Below, in pieces: positions 22,828 to 31,814 of a DNA stretch of 64,000 bases (position 1 is the first letter of the stretch; every line of letters begins with the position of its first letter). The translations under genes were made by a program, and so were the position numbers. The notes beneath the pieces are model-generated. The model ran no database searches and was not told the origin of the DNA. It saw nothing but the letters and a program-made list of their open reading frames with translations. Location: positions 868,001 to 932,000 of the forward strand of contig NZ_CP012673.1 in assembly GCF_002950945.1 (NCBI RefSeq). The letters are read 5' to 3'. This DNA comes from Sorangium cellulosum. Lineage in GTDB: Bacteria; Myxococcota_A; Polyangia; Polyangiales; Polyangiaceae.

Positions 22828-24051
22828 GTGGCCACCGTACGACCCTTCCGCGCTTACCGCCCTCCCCAGGCGCACGCCGCCCGCGTCGCCAGCCCGCCGT
22901 ACGACGTCCTCTCCACGGACGAGGCGCGCGCCCTCGCCGCCGGAGGGCTGCACAGCTTCCTCCACGTCTCCCGCCCCGAGATCGACCTGCCCGAAGGGAC
23001 GGACGAGCACGACGACGCGGTGTACACGCGCGGCGCGGAGAACCTCGCCGCCCTCATCGCGAGCGGCGACCTCGCCCAGGACCCGGAGCCGCACCTCTAC
23101 CTCTACGCCCAGAAGATGGGCGACCACCGGCAGATCGGCGTCGTCGGCTGCGCCTCCGTCGCGGAGTACGAGCAGGACACCATCAAGAAGCACGAGAAGA
23201 CGCGGCCCGACAAGGAGGACGATCGCACCCGCCACATCGAGGAGCTCGGCGCGCACGACGAGCCCGTGTTCCTCACGTACCGCGCCGACGCGGGCATCGA
23301 CCGCGCCGTCGCCCAGGCCATGCAGTCGCCGCCCATCTACGACTTCACGACCGCCGACGGCGTCGAGCACCGGCTCTGGGTGCTCGGCCGCGAGGCGACC
23401 GCCGACCTCGAGGAGCGGTTCCACGCGATCCCGACGCTCTACGTCGCCGACGGCCACCACCGCAGCGCCGCGGCGGCGCGCGTCCACAGGAAGCTCCGCG
23501 GCGACGGCGGCGAGCACGACGTCTTCCTGGCCGTGGTCTTCCCGCACGACCAGATGAACATCATGCCGTACAACCGCGTCGTGCGAGACCTCGCCGGGCG
23601 CGGCGCCGAGGCGCTCCTCGGCGCCCTCGGCGAGCGGCTCGACATCGCGCCGGCCCGGAGCGGCGCGGACGCCGCCCCGACCGGCCCGCGATCCTTCGGG
23701 CTCTACCTCGGCGGCCGCTGGTACGCCGCCCGGGTCCGCCCGGGCTCGTTCGACGCGGACGACCCGGTGGCCTCGCTCGACTGCTCCATCTGCCAGGACC
23801 AGATCCTCGGCCCGATCTTCGGCGTCCGCGACCCCCGCCGCGACAAACACGTCGATTTCGTCGGCGGCATCCGCGGCATCGCCGAGCTCGAGCAGCGCGT
23901 CGACTCGGGCGCATTCACCATGGCAGTCCACCTCTACCCGACGCAGATCGGCGAGCTGTTCGCGGTCAGCGACGCAGGGCTGCTCATGCCGCCGAAGAGC
24001 ACCTGGTTCGAGCCGAAGCTCCGCAGCGGGCTCTTCGTCCATACGTTCTGA
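22828..24051 (+). CDS. DUF1015 family protein
   Basis: A 407-residue protein of the DUF1015 family, full length. The hallmarks are the N-terminal RPFRAYRP...ASPPYDVLS block, the central GCASVAEYEQDTIKKHEKTRPDKEDDR stretch, YVADGHHRSAAA, and the C-terminal MPPKSTWFEPKLRSGLFVHTF. The biochemical role of the family is not known; members are often near serine or one-carbon genes, which is not the case here. Translation starts at a GTG. The fusion gene upstream is divergent, with about 180 bases between them. A rhodanese gene follows 31 bases after the stop. Confidence 0.92.
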   Translation: MATVRPFRAYRPPQAHAARVASPPYDVLSTDEARALAAGGLHSFLHVSRPEIDLPEGTDEHDDAVYTRGAENLAALIASGDLAQDPEPHLYLYAQKMGDHRQIGVVGCASVAEYEQDTIKKHEKTRPDKEDDRTRHIEELGAHDEPVFLTYRADAGIDRAVAQAMQSPPIYDFTTADGVEHRLWVLGREATADLEERFHAIPTLYVADGHHRSAAAARVHRKLRGDGGEHDVFLAVVFPHDQMNIMPYNRVVRDLAGRGAEALLGALGERLDIAPARSGADAAPTGPRSFGLYLGGRWYAARVRPGSFDADDPVASLDCSICQDQILGPIFGVRDPRRDKHVDFVGGIRGIAELEQRVDSGAFTMAVHLYPTQIGELFAVSDAGLLMPPKSTWFEPKLRSGLFVHTF

Positions 24052-24082
24052 CCGCGGCGCCCGCCGGAGGTAGACTGCGCTC

Positions 24083-24520
24083 ATGGCGGACATCCAGCGC
24101 ATCTCACCCGAGCAGGCGAAGAAGCTCATGGACGAAGAGGGGTACGTTTACCTCGATGTCCGGAGCGAGCCCGAGTACGCGGCCGGCCACCCGAGCGGCG
24201 CGCACAACGTGCCGCTCCTGCACGCCGCCGCCGGCGGCATGAAGCAGAACCCGGACTTCCTCGACGTGGTCCGCGCCCTCTACCCGACGGACGCGAAGAT
24301 CATCGTGGGCTGCCGCTCCGGACAGCGATCGATGCGCGCGGCCGAGGCCATGGTGTCGGCCGGCTACACCGGCGTCGTCGAGCAGCGCGCGGGCTTCGAG
24401 GGGCCGCGCGACGCGTTCGGCGCGCTGACCGAGCGGGGGTGGGGGCCGGCCGGGCTGCCCGTCGAGACGAGCACGCCGGGCGCGTCCTACGCCGAGCTCC
24501 GGCAGAAGGCCGGCCGGTAA
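24083..24520 (+). CDS. Single-domain rhodanese
   Basis: A 145-residue rhodanese-fold protein. The strand-loop YLDVRSEPEYAAGHPSGAHNVP and the active-site loop CRSGQRS with Cys77 are intact, so sulfur transfer from a persulfide is plausible. There is no signal peptide, so it is cytosolic. It lies 31 bases after the DUF1015 gene and is likely cotranscribed with it. It ends opposite a minus-strand hypothetical gene. The sulfur acceptor is unknown. Confidence 0.9.
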   Translation: MADIQRISPEQAKKLMDEEGYVYLDVRSEPEYAAGHPSGAHNVPLLHAAAGGMKQNPDFLDVVRALYPTDAKIIVGCRSGQRSMRAAEAMVSAGYTGVVEQRAGFEGPRDAFGALTERGWGPAGLPVETSTPGASYAELRQKAGR

Positions 24521-24565
24521 CGCCCCTCGTCGGCCCGCAGGGAGCAGGTCCGCGAGGACCGCGCC

Positions 24566-25147
24566 TCAGCGCGCGCGGTCGTAATCGAGCGCCGCGCGCT
24601 CCACGACATCCCAGTCGCGGGCGGCCCGCTCCGCCTCGGCGATCAGCTCGGCGGTGAACATCGAGAGGCCCCAGGTCCCGTCGTCGCGCCGCCGGAACGT
24701 GTAGCGCGCCCCCCGCGTGGTCTCGACGGCAGCCTGCTCGCCGGCAGCTCCCGCGCCGACGACGTCGGCGACGCCGGAGAGATCCCGCCGCAGGCGGGCG
24801 ATCCAGCCCATCCGCGTCGCGATCTCGACCCAGACGTCCGCGCCGTCCGGCGCCTCGGCGTGCGCCTTGTACAGGGCGAGCAGCTTGGAGCGCTCGGGCT
24901 CCGGGTAGCTGGCCTGGATCCGGTCGCTCGCCTTCTGGCGGTGATCGCGGATTGCGTGGCAGGCGCGCCGCGCCTGGTCGTCGAGGTGCACGAACACGAG
25001 CCGCACGTCGCCGCGGCCGAGCGCGTTCGCGATGCGGAGATAGACGCCCTCCGGGGTCGTGTCCTTGGGAGAACGGATGACGTTGAAGCCCGTGAGCACG
25101 CAGGCTGCGGCGGTGATCCCCAGGGCGATGGCGGTGCGACGTTGCAT
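24566..25147 (-). CDS. Hypothetical exported or membrane-anchored protein
   Basis: I do not recognise a family. The 193-residue protein has one N-terminal hydrophobic segment (ALGITAAACVLTGF, residues 8-22), then a soluble alpha/beta region with a helical, charged middle (RRACHAIRDHRQKASDR) and a C-terminal strand-rich part. The pattern of a small domain counting residues GVYLRIANALGRGD resembles the NTF2-like fold used in many accessory proteins, but that is a guess. Codon use is like its neighbours. It converges on the rhodanese gene and diverges from the GT2 gene. Confidence 0.65.
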   Translation of the reverse strand: MQRRTAIALGITAAACVLTGFNVIRSPKDTTPEGVYLRIANALGRGDVRLVFVHLDDQARRACHAIRDHRQKASDRIQASYPEPERSKLLALYKAHAEAPDGADVWVEIATRMGWIARLRRDLSGVADVVGAGAAGEQAAVETTRGARYTFRRRDDGTWGLSMFTAELIAEAERAARDWDVVERAALDYDRAR

Positions 25148-25291
25148 GGCAGAAGGGGGGCGGCGTGGAGAGGGCCGACCCCTCTAGCACGGCGGCGCGC
25201 CGGCGCTCGCGCCGCGCCCGCCGCTCGCGCTGGCCGCGGGCGCCGCCGCTCTGCGCATTGCCGAGCGCTGCGCCTTCCGCTACGAACCCGC

Positions 25292-26011
25292 GTGCTCCAC
25301 GGCGCGCGCGTCGCAGTCGTCATCCCCGCGCGGGACGAGGCGCGGTGGATCGCCGAGACGGTGAGGTCGGTCCCCGCCTTCGTCGACCACATCGTCGTCG
25401 TCGACGACGGAAGCCGCGACGGCACGGCCGAGCTCGCGCGCGCGGCGCTCCCGGCCGGCGACGAGCGGCTCGAGGTGCTCGTGCACGCCGAGGCCCGCGG
25501 CGTGGGCGCCGCGATCGTCGCCGGCTACAGGCGCGCTCGCGCCCTGGGCGCCCTCGCGGTCGCCGTCATGGCCGGAGACGGGCAGATGGACCCGCGCGAC
25601 CTCCCGCGCGTCGTCGCGCCCGTCGTGGCGGGCGAGGCCGACTACGTGAAAGGCGACCGCCTGCGGCACCCCGACGTGTGGCGCGTCATGCCCCTCGCGC
25701 GGCTCGCCGCGACGGCGGCCCTCGCCGCGCTCACCCGCCGCGCGGCAGGGCTCGACGCCCTCTCCGACAGCCAGTGCGGCTACACCGCGATCTCGGCGCG
25801 CGCGCTCGACGCGCTCGACCTCGGCGCCCTCTGGCCCCGCTACGGCTATCCGAACGACCTGCTCGCCGCCCTCGCCGCGCGCCGGCTCCGCGTCCGCGAG
25901 GTGAACGTACGCCCCGTCTACCGCGGCGAGGCCAGCGGGCTGCGCGCGCGCCACGTGCTGACCATCCTGTTCCTCATCGCCCGGGGCGCCATAAGGCGGC
26001 GCCTGAGCTGA
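25292..26011 (+). CDS. Family 2 glycosyltransferase
   Basis: A 239-residue GT-A fold enzyme of the dolichyl-phosphate-mannose-synthase-like group. The first strand VAVVIPARDEARWI, the nucleotide-binding VVVDDGSRDGT, and the acidic AGDGQMDPRDLP (the DxD-like metal site) are present, followed by SDSQCGYTAISARAL. It probably moves a nucleotide-activated sugar to a polyprenyl phosphate, which would supply donors for enzymes such as the GT39 protein 5 kb away, though the link is only inference. The GTG at 25292 is preferred; longer frames upstream look like antisense of the neighbouring gene. There is no C-terminal membrane domain. Confidence 0.82.
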   Translation: MLHGARVAVVIPARDEARWIAETVRSVPAFVDHIVVVDDGSRDGTAELARAALPAGDERLEVLVHAEARGVGAAIVAGYRRARALGALAVAVMAGDGQMDPRDLPRVVAPVVAGEADYVKGDRLRHPDVWRVMPLARLAATAALAALTRRAAGLDALSDSQCGYTAISARALDALDLGALWPRYGYPNDLLAALAARRLRVREVNVRPVYRGEASGLRARHVLTILFLIARGAIRRRLS

Positions 26012-26059
26012 TCAGGAAATACCAAACGTTTCCCAGGCCAGGACGGAACACGTGAGTGC

Positions 26060-26074
26060 GTCGAACGAATCGAC
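26060..26074. promoter_or_regulatory. Small inverted repeat before the histidine kinase gene
   Basis: A perfect inverted repeat, GTCGA, five bases, TCGAC, lies in the relatively AT-rich 199-base gap between the GT2 and histidine kinase genes. A further GGTCGAC occurs at 26094-26100. The pair could be a regulator binding site, but nothing links it to a known family. Confidence 0.25.
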
Positions 26075-26210
26075 ATGCGTTATGGCGCAAAACGGTCGAC
26101 AACCTCTGTAATGGTTCCATAGCAAAGCCGACCAGCGACCTGACTCATCGACCTGGAGCGGAGGGCACCGCAGGCGCGGACCCCGAACCCGTGCTTCAAC
26201 AGGGGGGGTG

Positions 26211-28448
26211 ATGGACGTGGCGATCGGCCGAGCCGCCTGGTTCAAATTGTGGAGTTCCGGGATGACACGAAGGGCAGGGACTCCGTCCTTCACGCCACGG
26301 GTCGTGGCCTATGCGTTCGGCATCGAATTGCCGTATAGCCTGCTTGTCCCGGTCGCACACCTCCGGCTCCTCGGCGTCTCGGATTCGGCCGTCCAGGCGC
26401 GCATGCTCGGGCTGATCGGGCTCGCGTACCTCGTCAAGACGGCGGGCCTCATCGCGCTGCTCGTCTACATGCTGCGCCCGATCGAGCGCCTGCGGCGGTA
26501 CGCCGTGGGCCGCGCCTTCCGCGGCGGGTCGGGCGCCGACGAGCCGGCCAGCGGCGGCGCGGCGCCTCCGGAGTCGCTCATCCTCTCCGCCGCGGACGCC
26601 GCTTACGACACGCCGCTTGCGTTCGCGACGGTGTGGGCCGTGTCCTGGGCGCTCCTTTACCTGCCCATCACCGCGGCGTTCTACGTCATCGCGCCGGGCC
26701 AGGGCCCGCTCGGGGTGCAGCGCGCCATCGCGCTGGTCCTCTTCTCGATCGCGCTGTTCGCGGCGGCCCTGCCGCTCGCGTACAGCATCCTCGGCCGCCT
26801 GCTCTCGCCCGCCGCCGGCGCCATCTCGCTGATCGCCCGCGAGCGCGGCCTCGCCGTGCCCGGCAAGGGCTACTCGCTCGCCGTGCGCCTCGTGATCCTC
26901 GGCGTGTGCCTCGCCATCGCGCCGACGAGCTGGATGGCGGCGATGGTGCTCGGCGAGACGGCGGGGCCGGCGAAGCCCGGCCTGAACCTCACGCTGGCGA
27001 TCTTCTCGGTCGTCGCGGTCACGTGGGCGCCGGTCTGCGCCGGCTTCCTCGCGGGCGCGCTCGCCGGCCCGTTCCAGCAGGTCACGGCCGTCATCCAGAA
27101 GATCGTCCAGCGCGGCGAGGTCGACCGGCTCGAGCGGATCCCGGTCTACTTCAAGGACGAGATCGGCGCCCTCGCGGGCGGCGTCAACGCGATGGTCGAG
27201 CGCCTGGAGGAGTCGTCGCGGCGCAGGCGCAGCTACCTGGCCGAGCGCGAGCGCCTGCTCTCGGACGCAGCGCAGCGCGCGGCGCAGCTCGGCGCCGTGC
27301 TCGACAACCTCGTCGAGGGGGTGTTCGCGTGCGACCGCGAGGGCCGGCTGACGATGATCAACGCCTCGGGGCTCCGCCTGCTCGGCCTCGCCGACCGCTC
27401 GGAGCAGGCCGGCCGCATGGTCGAGGAGGTGATGGACCTCGGCCGCATGCGCCGCGACGACGGCCGCCCCTTCACCCGCGAGGAGCTGCCGATGGTGCGG
27501 GCGCTCGCCGGCGAGACCATCGCGCAGGAGGAGCAGGTGCTCGCGAACGGCCGCGCCGGCCGCGACGTCTTCCTGCGCACCAGCGCGGCGCCGATCCGCA
27601 GCGAGAGCGGGGCGATCCTCGGCGCCGTCACCGTGGCGCGCGACGTGACGGAGCTCATGGAGCTCGACCTCGTCAAGGATCAGTTCATCCGGGTCGGCGC
27701 GCACGAGCTGAAGACGCCGGTGGCCATCATGAAGGGGTACGCGCTCGCGCTCCTGCGCAACACGAGCGATCTGACCGCGCCCCGCCGCAAGATGCTGGAG
27801 GCCATCGACCGCGGCGCGGACAGGATCAACCGCATCGTCGACGACCTCCTCGCCATCTCGCAGGTGTCGCTCGACGTGCTCAAGGTCTCCGAGGAGGACG
27901 TCGACCTGAAGGCGCTCGTGGAGGAGACGGTCGAGCGCGCCGCGAAGTCGGCGAGCCGCCACCGCGTGCGGCTGTCGCTCGAGGCGGGGAGGCCGCCGGT
28001 CGTGCGGGCCGATCCCGAGCGGCTGCGGCAGGTGCTCGCGAGCCTGCTCGACAACGCGGTGAAGTACTCGCCGGAGGGCGGCGACGTCGACGTCCACCTC
28101 GCCATCGCCGAGCGCGCGCCGGCGTCCTCGCCGGCGCGCTGCGACGCCGCGCTCTTCTCCCAGCGCCGCGAGGCGGCGCCGCGCCACGAGGTGGTCGTGT
28201 CGGTGCGCGATCAGGGCGTCGGCATCCCCGCCCACAAGCAGGAGCGGATCTTCGAGCGCTTCTTCCGCGCCCACACGGACACCCGACACGACTACGGCGG
28301 GATGGGGATCGGCCTGTTCCTCGCGAAGGACATGATCACCCGCCACGGCGGGAGGATCTGGTTCGAGAGCGAGGAGGACAAGGGAAGCACCTTCTATTTC
28401 ACCGTTCCACTCACCAGCGAGGCTCCCCGGGGCGACTATGAGCGATAG
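26211..28448 (+). CDS. Membrane sensor histidine kinase (HAMP, PAS, HisKA, HATPase)
   Basis: A 745-residue inner-membrane histidine kinase. The N-terminal 300 residues hold about six hydrophobic segments, an unusual multi-span sensor with little outside the membrane. Then come a HAMP-like linker (IQRGEVDRLERIPVYFKDEIG), a PAS domain (LDNLVEGVFACDREGRL), the dimerisation helix with the H-box HELKTPVAIM (phosphorylated His498), and the ATPase with LLDNAVKYSPEGG, DQGVGIP, ERFFRAH and GMGIGLFLAK. All catalytic boxes are intact. The ATG is preferred over the adjacent GTG because of the G-rich run just upstream. The stop overlaps the response regulator start by 11 bases, so the two form a coupled pair. 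Confidence 0.93.
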   Translation: MDVAIGRAAWFKLWSSGMTRRAGTPSFTPRVVAYAFGIELPYSLLVPVAHLRLLGVSDSAVQARMLGLIGLAYLVKTAGLIALLVYMLRPIERLRRYAVGRAFRGGSGADEPASGGAAPPESLILSAADAAYDTPLAFATVWAVSWALLYLPITAAFYVIAPGQGPLGVQRAIALVLFSIALFAAALPLAYSILGRLLSPAAGAISLIARERGLAVPGKGYSLAVRLVILGVCLAIAPTSWMAAMVLGETAGPAKPGLNLTLAIFSVVAVTWAPVCAGFLAGALAGPFQQVTAVIQKIVQRGEVDRLERIPVYFKDEIGALAGGVNAMVERLEESSRRRRSYLAERERLLSDAAQRAAQLGAVLDNLVEGVFACDREGRLTMINASGLRLLGLADRSEQAGRMVEEVMDLGRMRRDDGRPFTREELPMVRALAGETIAQEEQVLANGRAGRDVFLRTSAAPIRSESGAILGAVTVARDVTELMELDLVKDQFIRVGAHELKTPVAIMKGYALALLRNTSDLTAPRRKMLEAIDRGADRINRIVDDLLAISQVSLDVLKVSEEDVDLKALVEETVERAAKSASRHRVRLSLEAGRPPVVRADPERLRQVLASLLDNAVKYSPEGGDVDVHLAIAERAPASSPARCDAALFSQRREAAPRHEVVVSVRDQGVGIPAHKQERIFERFFRAHTDTRHDYGGMGIGLFLAKDMITRHGGRIWFESEEDKGSTFYFTVPLTSEAPRGDYER

Positions 28449-28806
28449 ACAAGCAAAGACGGTGCTCCTCGTGGAGGACGACGTGGACCTCGTGGCGCTC
28501 GTCTCCCTCGTGCTCCAGGAGGGCGGCTACCGCGTCAAGATCGCGTGCAACGGCCGCGAGGCGCTGGCGAAGCTGGAGCACGACCTCCCGGACCTCATCC
28601 TGCTCGACATGAAGATGCCGGTGATGAACGGCCCGGAGTTCGCCCGCGAGCTGGAGGTCCGGCACGGGCGGCAGGCGCCCATCGTGGTGCTCACGGCCGC
28701 GGCGGACGCGCACCGGCGGGCGGCCGAGGTCGGCGCTGACGCGTGGCTGGGCAAGCCGTTCGACCCGGACGCGCTCCTCTCGACGGTGAGGCGCTACACC
28801 GGTTGA
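28438..28806 (+). CDS. Single-domain response regulator
   Basis: A 122-residue receiver with no output domain. The acidic pair (VEDDVD), phosphoacceptor Asp57 (LLDMKMP), the switch Thr (VVLTAAAD) and the conserved Lys (GKPFDPD) are all present. It is the partner of the overlapping histidine kinase. With no DNA-binding or enzyme part, it must pass the signal by protein contact or by phosphotransfer. Its last 13 bases overlap the end of the opposite-strand isoprenoid synthase-like gene. Confidence 0.95.
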   Translation: MSDRQAKTVLLVEDDVDLVALVSLVLQEGGYRVKIACNGREALAKLEHDLPDLILLDMKMPVMNGPEFARELEVRHGRQAPIVVLTAAADAHRRAAEVGADAWLGKPFDPDALLSTVRRYTG

Positions 28807-29801
28807 GCGCGGAAGAGCTGCCGCCGCTCAGCGAGGTCGCGCCGCACCTCGGCCCAGTACCGCGCCGGGAAGCGCCGGTAATCGAAGCCGAGCGCGCGGA
28901 ATACCCGGGTGATGCGGGCATAACGGCGCAGGCTCCACTCCTTCATCAGCTGGAGCGAGGGGTGGAGATCCTGGGCGTCGATGAACGGTGCTGCCCGCGC
29001 GTACAGCGCCGGCATGACCTCGTCGAGCCAGGAGCTCATGAGGGCACGGTACCCGGGCGTATCGACGCAGCGGCCGGAGATCACCTGAGCGCGCGTGACG
29101 CCGTGGCGCGCGAGCTCCTCCCCGGGCAGGTAGCAGATGCCCCGATCGGCGTCCTCCTGCATGTCCCTCAGGTTGTTGAAGAACTGATCGAGCCGCCCGA
29201 ACTCCCCCGCTGCGTCCCAGTGCTCCTTCGTCAAGAACGGAACGAGCTGGAAGATATGGCCGGACAGCCGCATCAGCATGGTGTCGTGATCCTTCATCGT
29301 GCGGATGAGGAGGCTCGGGGCGTGGTAGTCGGCGAGCGCGAGCAGGTAGGCGTCCCAGGCGGCGAGCGCGCGTCTCGCCATCTCGTCCTCGCCGGTGCCG
29401 CGGTCCGGGCCGCTCCCGCCTCGCATCCAGAGCGCGCGGATCGCCGCGAGCTCGCCCGCGAACGGGCAGCTCGGATCGAGGATCCCGCGCGCGCGGAGGC
29501 GCCGCCAGTCCTCCATGAACCGGCTGAAGCGCCGCTCGTGCGGCTCGATGCGCTCGTTCTCGGCGAGGCGGTCGACGATGCGGATCCAGCGGATGCGGTC
29601 GATCCACGCCTGCTTCACGCCGGGCGGAAGGCCGAGCACCCAGGCGGCGTTGTCCTCGTCCTTCAGGGCGTCATCGGAGAGGGCGCGGTAGTGCGATGAG
29701 CCGACGACCGAGGAGATGGACTGATAGGCTACCCGCTCCGACACCGGCGCCGGAGCGGGTGAGCGAGGTAGCAGGGGGGGGTGAGGTTCTATAGGTTTCA
29801 C
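28794..29801 (-). CDS. Squalene/phytoene synthase-like protein
   Basis: A 335-residue protein that matches the head-to-head prenyl synthase family, which condenses two polyprenyl diphosphates. The clearest signal is FNNLRDMQEDADRGICYLPGEEL, the second Asp-rich motif DxxED with the following family block, preceded by RLSGHIFQLVPFL in the place of the usual YVAG motif. The first Asp-rich motif is weaker: RIVDRLAENE. The length suits the family. The start is a GTG with no strong Shine-Dalgarno; a second GTG about 19 codons in is possible. It overlaps the response regulator gene tail-to-tail. Product identity (squalene, phytoene or other) is not readable. Confidence 0.65.
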   Translation of the reverse strand: MKPIEPHPPLLPRSPAPAPVSERVAYQSISSVVGSSHYRALSDDALKDEDNAAWVLGLPPGVKQAWIDRIRWIRIVDRLAENERIEPHERRFSRFMEDWRRLRARGILDPSCPFAGELAAIRALWMRGGSGPDRGTGEDEMARRALAAWDAYLLALADYHAPSLLIRTMKDHDTMLMRLSGHIFQLVPFLTKEHWDAAGEFGRLDQFFNNLRDMQEDADRGICYLPGEELARHGVTRAQVISGRCVDTPGYRALMSSWLDEVMPALYARAAPFIDAQDLHPSLQLMKEWSLRRYARITRVFRALGFDYRRFPARYWAEVRRDLAERRQLFRAQPV

Positions 29802-30322
29802 GAGGTAGAGTGCCGCCGTTGGTTGTGCCTGCTGCCTGTGTCGCCCCGGGCTCGAGCGCCGCCATCAGCGACTATGGACGTGGCCCCCGACGATCGTTTG
29901 GATCGCCTGTGACGACGCGGATTCCTTCCCCCCTGTGACCGGCGAATCCTCCTGCTCCTCCACAAGGTGCAAGGAGGCGCCCGCTCGCCTTCCTTTATGA
30001 GGCTTTAACGTCTCCGAGTCGACGCGGAAATTCGTCGTCCAGGGCACGGGTGCCGGAGATAATGCGTGAATTCCTTGCGTATTTGCACGTGCCTTGGGAG
30101 CGCGCCGTCAATGATCGTCGGCATATACCCAGGGGGCGTACGTTGTCCAATGGATAGCGGCGAGCTCGTTTCCAGGCTCATGTGATCTCATGATCCGTCT
30201 CGGTGGATCTTCACGTGTCCCGGGCAGAGGGAATTCCCTTGTTTCCCGGGCGCGGCGCGGCGGGTGTCATGTGAACAGCCCCCCGGCTCACATCGCTCCC
30301 GGCGTGCGGGCGTCGCGGCGGC

Positions 30323-30345
30323 ACTCGAGCGGCGCGCGCTCGAGT
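30323..30345. repeat. Perfect 9-bp inverted repeat
   Basis: ACTCGAGCG and its reverse complement CGCTCGAGT are separated by five bases. The stem would be stable as RNA. It lies in the gene-free stretch, so it may be part of a transcript leader, a terminator for an unseen RNA, or chance in GC-rich DNA. Confidence 0.4.
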
Positions 30346-30895
30346 CTCGGTGTGGCGCGCTGCTCCGGGCGTGAAGCGCGGCGCGAGCCGGCCGCTCGCG
30401 CGGTCCGTCGTCCGGGAGCTAGACGCCTTGCGCGCCGGATGATTCAGCGGCTCTCCTCTGCCTCGGTGATCGCGGCAATCCACGGAGGGATCACCCGGGG
30501 CGTTCGCGTCCGCGCGCGGCGCAAGCGGGCACCGCCGCCGCGCCGCTCGTGGCATCGCGCATGCCGGTCGCGCGCAAGGCCGTCGGGTGTGCTGTCGCGT
30601 GCTCTGGAGCCCGCGGCGCCCCGGTCGCCGAGGAACGGGGCGGCCCGACGGCCTCGGCTGAGCACGCAGCCGAGCGCGCAGGGCCCCGCTCGCCAGGCGC
30701 GTGTGCCCCTCGAGCAGCGCCGTCGCGCGCCGGGGGAGCCCGCCGTGGATCCCTCGTCGAGCATCCACGCGACGCCCGGGTTCAGGTGGCAGGCCAAGTG
30801 CGGCTTCCCCACATCGCTGCGGGGGTTCGGCACATCCACCCTCGAACTCCCATGTTGTCTCGCGGCCGCCACCTCCTTTCCTCGCTCGCTGGACT

Positions 30896-30912
30896 CGACA
30901 TCTCGCATGTCG
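30896..30912. promoter_or_regulatory. Inverted repeat upstream of the lipoprotein gene
   Basis: CGACAT, five bases, ATGTCG: a perfect 6-bp inverted repeat about 130 bases before the start of the 172-residue lipoprotein gene. Its spacing would suit a dimeric repressor or activator. No known consensus is recognised. Confidence 0.25.
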
Positions 30913-31043
30913 TTGTCCTGATTCGCCGCGCCCCGCCGGGGCCGTGCGGTCCTATTGTGCACAGCTGAGCACGCGGTACATGGCTTGCTCCCGGGTGCCC
31001 CGCGGCCGCGCTCTTGGCCGCGCTTCGGAAGGGAGAAAAACCA

Positions 31044-31562
31044 ATGAACCGAACAGCTCATCTCGGGGCGTTCATGACCGTCCTGTCTCTCGCGGCCTGT
31101 GGCGGCGAGGGCTCCGATGCCGCTCCGACGGACACCGCCATGAGCAGCAAGCAGCTCAAGGATCTGACGGCCGATGACGTCCAGTCCACCTGCGATTCGC
31201 TCGAGGCGAGGGTGAAGCTCTCCAAGGAAGACGCCTGTGAGTACTGGGGCCTCATCGCGGCTCCTGCGCTCGAGAAGCCGTGCGCCACCCTGAAGGATGA
31301 GTGCGTGTCCGCGCCCGATGCGGAGGCGCAGGGCCAGGGCGCGGACGCGAGCTGCATGCCCTCGACCGACCAGCGCGCGGGCTGCACCGCGACGGTGGCC
31401 GAATACGAGGTCTGCCTCGTCGCGCAGACCGAGATCGTCCGGGCGCTCACGTGCGACTCCGAGATCAGCACGCTGGAGGCGGCCGTCCCGGAGTGCGAAG
31501 AGGTGATGCGGAAGTGCCCGCAGCTCCTCCCCGAGGACGCGGGCGGAGGCGAGGGGCAGTAG
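31044..31562 (+). CDS. Small Cys-rich lipoprotein, function unknown
   Basis: A 172-residue predicted lipoprotein. The signal peptide ends in a canonical lipobox (LSLAACGG). The mature part is acidic and has about nine further cysteines spaced through it (TCDSLE, DACEYW, KPCATLKDEC, SCMP, GCTAT, VCLV, TCDSE, ECEE, KCPQ), which suggests disulfide bonding outside the cytoplasm. This Cys pattern is like other small myxobacterial lipoproteins of unknown role. The ATG is chosen for its GGGAG Shine-Dalgarno nine bases upstream and because it begins the signal peptide. An intrinsic terminator follows 40 bases after the stop, so it is a single-gene transcript. Confidence 0.85.
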   Translation: MNRTAHLGAFMTVLSLAACGGEGSDAAPTDTAMSSKQLKDLTADDVQSTCDSLEARVKLSKEDACEYWGLIAAPALEKPCATLKDECVSAPDAEAQGQGADASCMPSTDQRAGCTATVAEYEVCLVAQTEIVRALTCDSEISTLEAAVPECEEVMRKCPQLLPEDAGGGEGQ

Positions 31563-31602
31563 CCCCGCGCTCCGCGATCCCGCCCCGGCTCCAGTGAGGG
31601 AG

Positions 31603-31632
31603 AAAAAGAGGTTCAACCGAACCTCTCTTGTC
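31603..31632 (+). terminator. Intrinsic terminator between two lipoprotein genes
   Basis: An A-run leads into a perfect 8-bp stem (31607-31614 with 31619-31626), a 4-base loop, and then a T-rich CTTGTCT tail. This is the most typical Rho-independent signal in the window and ends the transcript of the Cys-rich lipoprotein. Confidence 0.8.
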
Positions 31633-31814
31633 TCACCTCTGCCCCCCTAAATTTCCCGCAATCCACCCCTCTCTGCGCTCCGTCGCGGTCTCCGGGGGCT
31701 CCTCGGCGTATGATGATTTCCGGAGCCGGCGCGTCCGAGGTTCAGCCCTCGGCGCCCCGGCCTGCGCGAAGCCGCGGCTCCCGCCGAGGGTTCGCTGGCA
31801 CCGAGGAGGATTTC

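Larger units (their letters stand above)
29802..31043. other. 1.2 kb stretch with no supported gene
   Basis: Frames here are Arg-rich, lack start signals and show no family pattern, so I call no gene. Base composition changes along it: about 29865-30260 is less GC-rich than the surroundings, the rest is normal. It holds a 9-bp inverted repeat at 30323-30345 and another 6-bp one at 30896-30912. The right end probably carries the promoter of the lipoprotein gene at 31044. A non-coding RNA cannot be excluded. Confidence 0.6.

Noticed and set aside
29865..30047. 60-codon minus-strand open frame
   Set aside because: It is less Arg-rich than other shadows, but has lower GC at third positions, a rare TTA codon and no ribosome site, so I did not call a gene.
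30190..30921. 243-codon open frame in the gene-free stretch
   Set aside because: Arg, Ser and Pro-rich with no start signal or motif; looks non-coding.
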